From: an uncultured Bilophila sp.
GTDB taxonomy: Bacteria; Desulfobacterota; Desulfovibrionia; Desulfovibrionales; Desulfovibrionaceae
NCBI GenBank assembly: GCA_959604115.1
Contig: CAUHBW010000268.1
Span: 1 to 5,643 of the forward strand
Reading direction: 5' to 3'
Length of the DNA: 5,643 nucleotides
Both the position numbers and the translations under genes were made by a program. Below the pieces are notes generated by a model. That model was not told where the DNA came from, searched no databases, and worked only from the letters and a program-made list of their open reading frames with translations. Of the stretch, positions 1 to 5,643 are shown one piece after another (positions within the stretch are counted from its first letter, which is position 1; the number at the start of each line of letters is the position of its first letter).

Positions 1-918
1 CACGCTCTGGAACGCTTCGCCCTTCTGCCGGGCCTTCGGCGTCATGCGTGCCTTCCTCCTGCGCTGCGTTACCCGCTTCTGGACATCCTTCATCAGGATA
101 CGCATGTGCGGCTTCCCTTCCTCCTCCATCTTCACATTCCAATCCTTCAGCACCTTCCGTGCACGCACCATTTCCGCGCTGTCTCCGGCGTCCAGCGCCT
201 TGACCATGATGGTCGCAACCTCGTCGGCCTTGTCGGCCCGCACACTGTCGGAATGCCTTGACGCCGTGTAGGCGTCGTAGCTCCTTGTCGCGGAAACCGG
301 CTGGAAGCCGAGCAGCTTGCCGAACGCTTCACCGGAGGACAGCTTGCGTGCCCCCTGCTCGCCCGGATCATTGATGTCCCGCCCCTTCAAGGTCTTCTGC
401 CCTTCCGTTGCCAGACGCATTGCCTTCATGCCGTTGCTGACGGCGGTAGGCACGATCTCCTCCACGGCCCGCCAGTAGTTGTCCGCGCGCATGGCTTCCA
501 TGACCTTGGAAGGCCGCTCCACAAACATGTCCCACGGAATACCGATGATGTCGCCGATCCCTTCCGTCAGCACTTCCTTGGGCGTACTCCCCTTCTGCAT
601 GCCGCCGGTCAAGGCAAGCTCCATCTTCAACGAGCCGCCCAGATTGACGCCAGCCCCGGCGGGAAGGCCGTAACACACGATGTCCCGCAACGTAGTATTC
701 TGAGGAAGCCGCTTGCGGATGGCCTCCGTCCAGTCGTCGTCATCCCCCGCAGCGGCCTGCCACAAAGCCATGAGCGTCGCGTAGAACGGCAGGGAAACGA
801 GGCCGCCCAGTGCGGTGGTGGCCCCCAACCCCTTGGCGACCATGATCGCCCCTTCCTTGCCCTGCGTCCTGAGCGCCCACGACCACAGGCCAAGCAGGTT
901 GGCAGTAAAGGTCTTGAC
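1..918 (-). pseudogene. C-terminal part of the same polyvalent protein, displaced into another frame; 3' end outside window
   Basis: The minus frame whose codons occupy 918-916, 915-913 and so on down to 3-1 has no stop, giving 306 open codons to the window edge. It reads as sensible protein: KTFTANLLGLWSWALRTQG, then a hydrophobic pair of helices, then DDDDWTEAIRKRL and a Lys/Arg-rich tail including KRVTQRRRKARMTPKARQKG. It begins exactly where the upstream frame (ending GRGLGAAFT) loses sense, and adding one base gives an uninterrupted FT-x-KTFTANL junction. There is no independent start codon or ribosome binding site here, so this is the displaced end of the same gene, not a separate one. 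'Pseudogene' is used because the frame is broken as written. If the missing base is an error, this is simply the end of an intact CDS. The stop codon lies beyond position 1. Confidence 0.85.
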
Positions 919-3900
919 GTGAACGCCGCACCGAGCCCACGTCCGGCGGTGGAGGAACGGAGCAATTCCGGGGCATTCGTCTTGCCGTAGACGAAATGGG
1001 AGTCGCGCACAATCTCTTCGGCAAAGGCCTTGGCCTGTTCATAGGTGGCCTTTTCTCCCTCCACTCCATACCGCTTCCGTGCCGCCGCCTTCATTTTTCC
1101 GTCGCGGGCCGCACGAAAGGCCGCCAGCGCGAGGGAACCTCGGTTGAAGCGTTCCGCCACGCTCATGGGATACCCCATGACCTTCATCAATTTGTTCCAG
1201 AGCCGGGTTGCCGGGCCGCCCACCACCTGCCCGCGCACCTCTTCCATGTATGCGTCGGTGATCAGAGCGTCACCGTAGAGCTCCTGAATGAGCCGGGCCT
1301 CCTCTTCCGAGAGTCCCTTGCCCTTGTCGCCGGTAAACCGTCTGGCGTACTGGTTGACGATCTGCTTCTGGGCGCCGTCGATATAGGCGCGCGCCCCACC
1401 CTCCACGTCCATTTGCAGACGCGGTACGCCGACGATGACGTTCTGGGTGAGGTTCAACACGGCGGTCTTGATGTTGCCGCCGAGATACCACGCGAAGGCC
1501 GCCGACTTGATGGTACCCACGGTCCGATCCACGCGGTCGCTGTTCCGCAGCATGTCCTTGACGTACTGCGAGGTGTAACTCCATTCCTGCGGGTGATCCT
1601 TTGCCTTGATTTTACCGAGCGCTTCGGCAAAGTCTTTGGAGGCTTCCATCTTGGTCAGCCAGCCGGTAAGCCCGCTCTTGTAATCGTAGAGCACTCGGAA
1701 GAGATCATCCTTTTCAAAACCGGGGATGTTTTTCCGTCCGATGGCATGGGAGCCCCATCCCGCAGACTTCATCACATCAGCCACGGATTCGTGCAACACG
1801 TCGGCAATCCGGCCAGCCTGCTCCTTGTCGGAAACTTTGGACAGCGCCGCCCTGATTACCTGCTCCATCGCTTCGGGATCAAGAACACGCCCAAAAGCCT
1901 CATCAGGCAATTTCGTGTTCTCGCCAAGATCAAAAACGGTGTTGGGGTACTCTTTCTTCAACGTCTCAAGGCGCTTTTCAAAGTGCTGGCGGGCATATCG
2001 CTTGTGCAGCGCATCAAAATGCTCACGATAGACGACCTCTCCCTTATTGTTCTTCCCCTGAATGAAGTAGTCCCCATACCGATGGTGGGGGAAGTAGTTG
2101 TGGATGTGCCCAATCTGGGTACGGAACTCCTGAATGGCCACGTCTCCCATTTCACTCATCCGGGCAAGCCGGTTGTGGGCGCGCATGAGGTCGTTGTCGA
2201 GGCTCACCCGGATTTCGCGCATGGCCTTTTTCACGGAGTCTGGCGCGGGCTGTTTGGCAAGCCATTTGTCGTACCCCTCATACCATTCGGGATTGGCCTT
2301 GATGGTGGTGCGTCCGCTCTCCAGTTCTTCGTCCGTCAGGAACTTGTCAATGTCCTCCAGCTCGGCAATCTGCCTGCCGTCATTATCCCAGACCAGCTTT
2401 TTCAACTCGTCCATGTCCTTGCCGGAGAGCTTGTTCTCTCCGAACAAAGAAGGGATTTCCTGAAGGCTGCGGGCGCGCTCCGCCGCCCGTTCATCCTGCC
2501 GCCTGACCTGCCGGTCATACACGGCCTTGAAACCGGGGAACCGCTTCGCCACCCAGTGCGGCAACATAAAAATCCGCTGCATGACAGTCACGTCTTCGGA
2601 TTCTCCAAAGATGCTTCCAATCCACGGATCATTCTTGGCGAGGTTCAGGGCATCCTTTACCCCCATGCCAATAATGTCCCGGACGCCCTTGATGTCCCGC
2701 AGGGAGGCCAGAGGCTTGTCTTCCATCCGTCCCTGCTGTATATTTTCCTTACCGCTTTGCCCCCGTTGGCCTTGTAGGTTTCCCGTCTGGTCTTGAAAGG
2801 GATTCCGGTGCCCGGAAACGGGAATAGAGGGGGATTGCTCACCAGTGGCAACCGAAGAGGGGGGTGCACTCTTCCAAAGCTGTTTACGCGTAGCCGCCGT
2901 AGGATAGTTTCTATCCACAGGGTACGCGTTTTTTACTTTGTAGAAGCTGCCGTTTCTCTCGAGTTCGATGAAGCCCGCAGGACGAAAATCCGTTCCATTA
3001 TTTTTGAGCAACAGAAGCGACTTGCCTTCTCCTTCCCATATTTCATTGTACCCATTCACCAAATCCCAAACAAACTCCTGAACGTTACCATACCCTGCGG
3101 CCCGGATTTCATCTCCGTGGTTGGCTTCAATGTGGCGGAGTCCCTGTCCCCCTTCCATCGAATGTACGCCGCGCTCCAGGCGAATCGGAGCAGCTCTCAG
3201 CAAACGCATGTCCTTCAGGCAAGTCGCCGGGAATTGCGCAAAGTCCACGCTTCCATCCGGCAATGTGACGAAGTCCGTCTTCTTCCCCGTATCCGGCGAG
3301 AAACTGGCATTGTTCGGGTCACTCCGCTTCGACGCCATAGCCGGAACCATGCCGCCCTCGGCCATGCCCTCGGGCCTGCCCTCAAAGACATACCGCTCCA
3401 GCGCGGACAACAGCCTGTCCACGTTCTCGTATTTCATGGACCCCGTGCGCCCGGTCACTGCATCCACCAGCGCATGCCACGCTCGCAGTACGGCCTCAAC
3501 GACACGCCGCCAGTACGTCAGCTCCTGTCCGGACAGCTTGTATGCCGCCCGCTTTTCAGCGAGATGCGCGACAACCTCCTCCATGACCAGCGCACGGGCT
3601 TCCACGTCCGAACGCGGATTGAGGCCGTACTTCTTGGCGACGGACGCAATTTCCGCGTTGCCCATGCCGCCCATCCCCTGCCACAGCCGGTTGAGCACCC
3701 GCCGCTTCTCATCCTTTCCCAAAAGTCCGTTCAGACCATGATGCACCATGTTCTCGTGCATCCATACTTCCGCCGCGCGCGCCGTGCCGTGCAGGTTGTC
3801 CGCCACAAGATAGACCGTCCCACTCGCCGGATCGTACACGCCCTCCAGACGCGACGACACCTCGCCGTAAACCTGTCGGATGTGTTCGGGCAGCTCCTCG

Positions 3901-5643
3901 AACGACTGGACCACCCGCGTGTCGGCGGCATTGGCCGCCCGCTTCCCGAGCGCATCCGCGACGGACTGCACCGCCGCCTTGCGGACGCGGAGGCGAGAGG
4001 GCGGTACGTCATTCAAAAATTCTCCGGGCTTTACAGAGGCGCGGAGAACGGCTTCAGCCTTCTCGATGATGACCATGCGCGTATTGACGCCCGTGGTCAC
4101 AGGTAGGGCCGGATCGTTGAACGAGCCTTCAGCCAATTTCTCCGACGTTCCTCCTACTTTTTCCAGCCAGTCACGGAATTCAGCGGCCTTGCTGTCCTTT
4201 CCGAAGAAGGATCCTTCACTGACGATGGCGACCAGACGCCCGCCCGGTTTCAGCAAATCGTAGGCCCGCCGCACGTGTTCTGTATCCTGCCGCTTGGAGA
4301 AAGGCGGATTCATCACGATGCGGTCATAGCTCTTGCCCTCGGAAAAATCCTTCATGAAATCCTTTCCGACGACCTCGTAGCCCTTGGCCTCCCGCAGCTC
4401 GCGCTTTTGCGGCTCCAGCTCGGCCACCACGGGTTCGACGCCCTTCTCCCGGATACGGTCGGCGATGTGCCCCATCCCGGCGGAAGGCTCCAGAACGGCC
4501 ATGCCCGGCCTGATGTCCGCAGCCGCGAGCATTTCTTCCGTCACCGCCGCAGGCGTCGGGAAAAAGTCCAGCCATCCGCGATTCCTCGCAGCATCACGCA
4601 TGACCGTACGTTCAAGCTCCCGTACCTTGTCCTGCTTGGCTGCCGCCTGAAGCCCCACGAACTCCCGCAGAGCCATCCGGTATTCGGCGGGCGTCTCAAT
4701 CCCCATCCGTGCAAGGGCCTTCCTCTTCTGCCGAATATCAGAAAGCTGCCAAGGAATATCACGGGAAGTGCTTCCCTGCTTGTCGAACAGTTCATCGACC
4801 AGCTCGGGACGCAAGGAGAGCATCCGGTCCTCATCGCCTTTCCATATACCGCGCTCCTGCGCCGCAGAAGGAGACAGGATTATTCTGTTCTCCCCGCGCT
4901 TCACCGACAATACCACGGCGTTGCCACGATAGCCGCTGCGGGCAATGGCCTTTTCCGCATCTTCACGGGATTTGAATACGGCGGGCTTGCCGGCCTGTGT
5001 CGCATAGGTGGAAACCTCCTCCAGATGCGAACGGGCAAACTCCAGATAGGTTTCGGTCACATCGTCGGCAACGGAAAGAATCTTCTTCCCGAGGCTCTTG
5101 GTGCCATCCTTCTCGCTGAGCTTTCTGCCGAGTTCAGCCCAACTGGAACGGTAGAGCCTGTAGTGGGGGAAGGCGGCAAACTCTACGGTCTGGGTGGTCG
5201 CCGGTTCTTCGCTGTGCTTCTCGCGCTGATCCCATGCGGGGTATTTCGTCTTGTCCTCTTCCCATTTCGCCATTCGCAGGGCATCCCGAAGCTGCTCGAC
5301 CTGCTTTTTCTCGCGCACGCGGTCAAGGAATGTCGCGGTTCCGTCCCCGATGGCCCGTGCGATATTCCGCATGGTTTTCGCCAACGCCTTGCTGGCATAG
5401 GCCGTAGTATCGGCGGACGCCGCCTGCCCCGCGCGCTTTGCCGTGTTCACCTTGCGCGCCGCGTTCAGGCTGGCATCGGCATCCCCATCCAGTCTGTCAG
5501 CCATTTCATTGAGACGCTGTACGGCGGTCTGGGAACGGTCATCCTCATAGGCATCCCGCCGGGCCTTCACCGCTTCCTGAGCCTCGGCCTTATCTCCCTG
5601 CGCCAGCTTCAGAAACGCTTCAGCCTGTTCCCGTCCGGTGAAC
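627..5643 (-). CDS. Giant phage polyvalent protein (PLxRFG/DarB-like): methyltransferase, metallopeptidase, RNase-like and helical virion regions; 5' end outside window, frameshifted near its end
   Basis: This is one continuous minus-strand frame, open from the window edge (codon at 5642) to a TGA at 627-629. A GTG at 5570 could be called as a start. However, the 24 codons upstream of it are open and read as Ala/Glu/Lys-rich helical protein (TGREQAEAFLKLAQ), so the true start is probably beyond the window. Numbering from 5570, the order is: helical N-terminus (1-128), unrecognised segment (129-250), methyltransferase (333-505), zincin-like peptidase (550-735), MuF-C/PBECR-like nuclease (766-900), linker (901-950), and long helical region (951-1551). 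This architecture is the polyvalent-protein theme of phages and conjugative elements. Such proteins are thought to enter the recipient with the DNA and act on host defences; that role is inferred here. Residues after about 1551 (below position 918) are Arg/Cys/Pro/Trp-rich and out of frame because of a 1-base deletion. Confident on the class, less so on each activity. Confidence 0.9.
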   Translation of the reverse strand, partial: FTGREQAEAFLKLAQGDKAEAQEAVKARRDAYEDDRSQTAVQRLNEMADRLDGDADASLNAARKVNTAKRAGQAASADTTAYASKALAKTMRNIARAIGDGTATFLDRVREKKQVEQLRDALRMAKWEEDKTKYPAWDQREKHSEEPATTQTVEFAAFPHYRLYRSSWAELGRKLSEKDGTKSLGKKILSVADDVTETYLEFARSHLEEVSTYATQAGKPAVFKSREDAEKAIARSGYRGNAVVLSVKRGENRIILSPSAAQERGIWKGDEDRMLSLRPELVDELFDKQGSTSRDIPWQLSDIRQKRKALARMGIETPAEYRMALREFVGLQAAAKQDKVRELERTVMRDAARNRGWLDFFPTPAAVTEEMLAAADIRPGMAVLEPSAGMGHIADRIREKGVEPVVAELEPQKRELREAKGYEVVGKDFMKDFSEGKSYDRIVMNPPFSKRQDTEHVRRAYDLLKPGGRLVAIVSEGSFFGKDSKAAEFRDWLEKVGGTSEKLAEGSFNDPALPVTTGVNTRMVIIEKAEAVLRASVKPGEFLNDVPPSRLRVRKAAVQSVADALGKRAANAADTRVVQSFEELPEHIRQVYGEVSSRLEGVYDPASGTVYLVADNLHGTARAAEVWMHENMVHHGLNGLLGKDEKRRVLNRLWQGMGGMGNAEIASVAKKYGLNPRSDVEARALVMEEVVAHLAEKRAAYKLSGQELTYWRRVVEAVLRAWHALVDAVTGRTGSMKYENVDRLLSALERYVFEGRPEGMAEGGMVPAMASKRSDPNNASFSPDTGKKTDFVTLPDGSVDFAQFPATCLKDMRLLRAAPIRLERGVHSMEGGQGLRHIEANHGDEIRAAGYGNVQEFVWDLVNGYNEIWEGEGKSLLLLKNNGTDFRPAGFIELERNGSFYKVKNAYPVDRNYPTAATRKQLWKSAPPSSVATGEQSPSIPVSGHRNPFQDQTGNLQGQRGQSGKENIQQGRMEDKPLASLRDIKGVRDIIGMGVKDALNLAKNDPWIGSIFGESEDVTVMQRIFMLPHWVAKRFPGFKAVYDRQVRRQDERAAERARSLQEIPSLFGENKLSGKDMDELKKLVWDNDGRQIAELEDIDKFLTDEELESGRTTIKANPEWYEGYDKWLAKQPAPDSVKKAMREIRVSLDNDLMRAHNRLARMSEMGDVAIQEFRTQIGHIHNYFPHHRYGDYFIQGKNNKGEVVYREHFDALHKRYARQHFEKRLETLKKEYPNTVFDLGENTKLPDEAFGRVLDPEAMEQVIRAALSKVSDKEQAGRIADVLHESVADVMKSAGWGSHAIGRKNIPGFEKDDLFRVLYDYKSGLTGWLTKMEASKDFAEALGKIKAKDHPQEWSYTSQYVKDMLRNSDRVDRTVGTIKSAAFAWYLGGNIKTAVLNLTQNVIVGVPRLQMDVEGGARAYIDGAQKQIVNQYARRFTGDKGKGLSEEEARLIQELYGDALITDAYMEEVRGQVVGGPATRLWNKLMKVMGYPMSVAERFNRGSLALAAFRAARDGKMKAAARKRYGVEGEKATYEQAKAFAEEIVRDSHFVYGKTNAPELLRSSTAGRGLGAAFTSRPLLPTCLACGRGRSGRRARKGRSWSPRGWGPPPHWAASFPCRSTRRSWLCGRPLRGMTTTGRRPSASGFLRILRCGTSCVTAFPPGLASIWAAR
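745..852 (-). other. Hydrophobic helical segment, candidate membrane-active hairpin
   Basis: In the displaced C-terminal frame, 36 residues beginning GAIMVAKGLGATTALGGLVS and continuing LPFYATLMALWQAAAG carry almost no charge. A proline near the middle and an acidic cluster (DDDD) immediately after suggest two short helices. Long phage proteins of this class often carry such a segment near the C-terminus, consistent with membrane insertion during DNA entry. It is invisible in the nominal reading frame because of the upstream frameshift. Confidence 0.55.
911..923 (-). other. Frameshift site (one base missing)
   Basis: The upstream frame reads GAAFT through the ACG codon at 920-918. The next sensible codon is AAG (Lys) at 915-913 in the other frame, leaving two bases (917-916) where three are needed. 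Restoring one T on the minus strand (TTCACG-TTC-AAG) gives F-T-F-K-T-F, a natural continuation. The loss would be one A from an AA pair on the plus strand. No heptamer of the X-XXY-YYZ type sits at the junction, so programmed -1 slippage is not supported. Sequencing or assembly error and a true deletion are equally open from sequence alone. Confidence 0.85.
921..2720 (-). other. Long helical, PLxRFG-type virion/transfer-associated region
   Basis: Residues about 951-1550. Helix-rich and mixed in charge, with recognisable landmarks of PLxRFG-type giant phage proteins: MLPHWVAKRFPGFKAVYDR (1002-1020), a YFPHHRYGDY motif (1159-1168), LTQNVIVGVPRL (1374-1385), MGYPMSVAERFNRGSLALAA (1465-1484) and FVYGKTNAPELLR (1526-1538). 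The E-x-FNR segment and the Y-x-x-x-N-x-P segment are usual near the end of this region in the class. The role is thought to be structural: packaging, ejection or membrane passage of the polyvalent protein. That is inferred from the class. Confidence 0.7.
2061..2096 (-). other. Degenerate PLxRFG motif
   Basis: Residues 1159-1170 read YFPHHRYGDYFI. The canonical motif in this protein class is YFPLxRFGxY. The flanking Tyr-Phe-Pro, the Arg and the Gly-x-Tyr are kept, while Leu is His and Phe is Tyr. The position, after helices rich in Arg and Glu and within the C-terminal helical region, fits the family. Confidence 0.7.
2721..2870 (-). other. Low-complexity Gln/Ser/Gly/Pro linker
   Basis: Residues about 901-950: SAPPSSVATGEQSPSIPVSG, then a stretch dense in Gln, Gly and Asn (QDQTGNLQGQRGQSG). 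Hydrophobic residues are scarce and no secondary structure is expected. It separates the RNase-like domain from the long helical region and is a natural hinge, domain-swap point or protease-sensitive site. Confidence 0.7.
2871..3275 (-). other. Putative MuF-C/PBECR-like endoribonuclease (toxin-type) domain
   Basis: Residues about 766-900. Features in order: IRLERGVH (796-803), GLRHIEANHGDEIRAAGY (810-827) with His813 and His818, EFVWDLVNGYNEIWEG (832-847), a strand LLLLKN, a second strand AGFIELERNGSFYKVKNAYP (865-884), ending VDRNYP. This layout (HIxxxHxxEI, then an EFVxDVxxxY-like helix, then paired strands ending near TAYP) matches the barnase/EndoU/ColicinE5/RelE-like nucleases fused to phage polyvalent proteins and MuF toxins. 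The usual Thr of the last 'TAYP' strand reads Asn881 here, so activity is uncertain. The DNA is AT-richer than its flanks. No matching immunity gene is seen in the window. Confidence 0.6.
3366..3923 (-). other. Zincin-like metallopeptidase domain (HExxxHH variant)
   Basis: Residues about 550-735. The segment GTVYLVADNLHG (584-595) precedes AAEVWMHENMVHHGLNGLL (599-617). The candidate zinc site is H605-E606 with H610/H611, spaced HExxxHH rather than the classic HExxH. About 50 residues on, LVMEEVVAHLAEKR (661-674) could supply the third ligand or a structural Glu; an EE-x-x-A-x-x-A/E signature downstream is usual in the phage polyvalent zincins. From memory, HExxxHxGL motifs occur in that group, so the spacing probably is a lineage feature, not damage. 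A role in cleaving a host protein or in processing the polyprotein itself is inference only. Confidence 0.65.
4056..4574 (-). other. Adenine-N6 DNA methyltransferase-like domain (class I SAM-dependent)
   Basis: Residues about 333-505. It starts with DFFPTP (335-340), the segment that precedes motif I in DarB-type methylases. The SAM-binding loop is VLEPSAGMGHIADRI (359-373), followed by an acidic strand, VVAELEP. The catalytic motif IV is RIVMNPPF (417-424; NPPF at 4310-4299), followed by HVRRAYDLLKPGGRLVAIV (432-450), the usual helix and strand after it. All core motifs look intact. In P1 DarB-like proteins the related domain is thought to modify incoming DNA and protect it from restriction. 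That substrate is inferred here, and no target-recognition domain is apparent. The SNF2/strawberry-notch-type helicase that often follows this methylase is absent. Confidence 0.87.
4821..5186 (-). other. Unrecognised domain upstream of the methyltransferase
   Basis: Residues about 129-250 (numbering from the codon at 5570). The first half has aromatic-rich FPHYRLYRSSWAELGRKL and a helical stretch. The second half looks alpha/beta: KPAVFKSREDAEKAIARSGY followed by the strand-like NAVVLSVKRGENRIILSPS. It could be one of the accessory (LPD-type) domains that accompany polyvalent proteins, but no family could be named. It is followed by a charged helical spacer (residues about 251-332) leading into the methyltransferase. 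Confidence 0.4.
5187..5642 (-). other. Helical, charged N-terminal region of the polyvalent protein
   Basis: About 150 residues rich in Ala, Arg, Glu, Lys and Asp, with no Cys and few hydrophobic clusters, for example AARKVNTAKRAGQAAS and DRVREKKQVEQLRDALRM. The pattern suggests extended helices or coiled coil, as is common between functional domains of phage polyvalent proteins. No catalytic motif is recognised. The frame is still open at the window edge, so further N-terminal domains probably exist upstream. Confidence 0.6.

Noticed and set aside
627..910. Arg/Cys/Pro-rich C-terminal tail of the nominal frame as genuine protein
   Set aside because: Its composition differs sharply from the rest of the protein, while the alternative frame gives a coherent continuation down to position 1.
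905..925. Programmed ribosomal frameshifting
   Set aside because: There is no slippery heptamer at the junction and no evident downstream structure. A one-base deletion is simpler.
740..1069. 109-codon minus-strand frame crossing the frameshift point
   Set aside because: Its residues (for example VRRSRQDLYCQPAW) do not continue the domain on either side. It is the third, non-coding frame.
996..2777. 593-codon open frame on the plus strand
   Set aside because: It is exactly antisense in codon register to the real gene, so it stays open only because the sense strand rarely uses TTA, CTA and TCA. Its product is Val/His/Pro/Leu-rich with no recognisable domain.
3121..3741. 206-codon plus-strand open frame
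   Set aside because: Ser/Arg/Pro-rich shadow of the sense gene, with no motif and no separate ribosome binding context.
2793..4106. 437-codon open frame on the plus strand
   Set aside because: It is in the same antisense register as the previous case and is separated from it only by a stop near 2778. It is His/Arg-rich shadow sequence over the metallopeptidase and nuclease domains.
5568..5570. GTG at 5570 as the true start codon, with an AGGA a few bases upstream
   Set aside because: The frame continues open to the window edge with 24 codons of typical helical coding sequence, so it is most likely an internal Val.
1..5643. Promoter, terminator, tRNA, attachment site, IS or CRISPR
   Set aside because: The window is coding throughout in the minus frames described. 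I saw no tRNA-like cloverleaf, repeat array, transposase motif or hairpin plus T-run standing outside the gene.

Overview
The whole window lies inside one very large minus-strand gene that runs off both edges. No RNA gene, intergenic gap, terminator, insertion sequence or CRISPR array is visible. The product is a giant phage-type 'polyvalent' protein, of the class usually annotated as PLxRFG-domain or DarB-like antirestriction protein. It is a chain of enzymatic domains fused to a long helical, virion- or transfer-associated region. About 1,880 codons are visible. The true start lies beyond position 5643 and the true stop below position 1.

Reading 5'->3' on the minus strand, the layout is as follows. 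(a) A charged, Ala-rich helical N-terminal stretch (about 5642-5187). (b) An unrecognised segment (about 5186-4821). (c) A class I adenine-N6-methyltransferase-like domain with FFPTP, LEPSAGMG and NPPF motifs (about 4574-4056). (d) A zincin-like metallopeptidase-like domain with an HExxxHH motif and a downstream EEVVAHLAE (about 3923-3366). (e) A MuF-C/PBECR-like putative RNase toxin domain in noticeably AT-richer DNA (about 3275-2871). (f) A Gln/Ser/Gly/Pro-rich linker (about 2870-2721). (g) A long helical region with a degenerate PLxRFG motif (YFPHHRYGDY) and a hydrophobic helical pair (about 2720-1).

The gene is broken near position 917. The apparent reading frame goes on to a stop at 627, but its last 96 or so residues are Arg/Cys/Pro/Trp-rich, out-of-frame sequence. 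A different minus frame is open without a stop from about 918 to 1 and carries the plausible C-terminus. A single missing base explains this. It could be a sequencing or assembly error or a real inactivating mutation.

The source is most likely a prophage, phage or related mobile element of a high-G+C Gram-negative bacterium. Sampled 60-base rows range from 73% G+C (3901-3960) to 43% (3001-3060). Something like the Desulfovibrionaceae would fit, but that is a guess. By analogy with P1 DarB and other polyvalent proteins, the product would be packaged or co-transferred with DNA. Its methylase, protease and nuclease domains would then act early in the recipient cell against host defences or competing elements.
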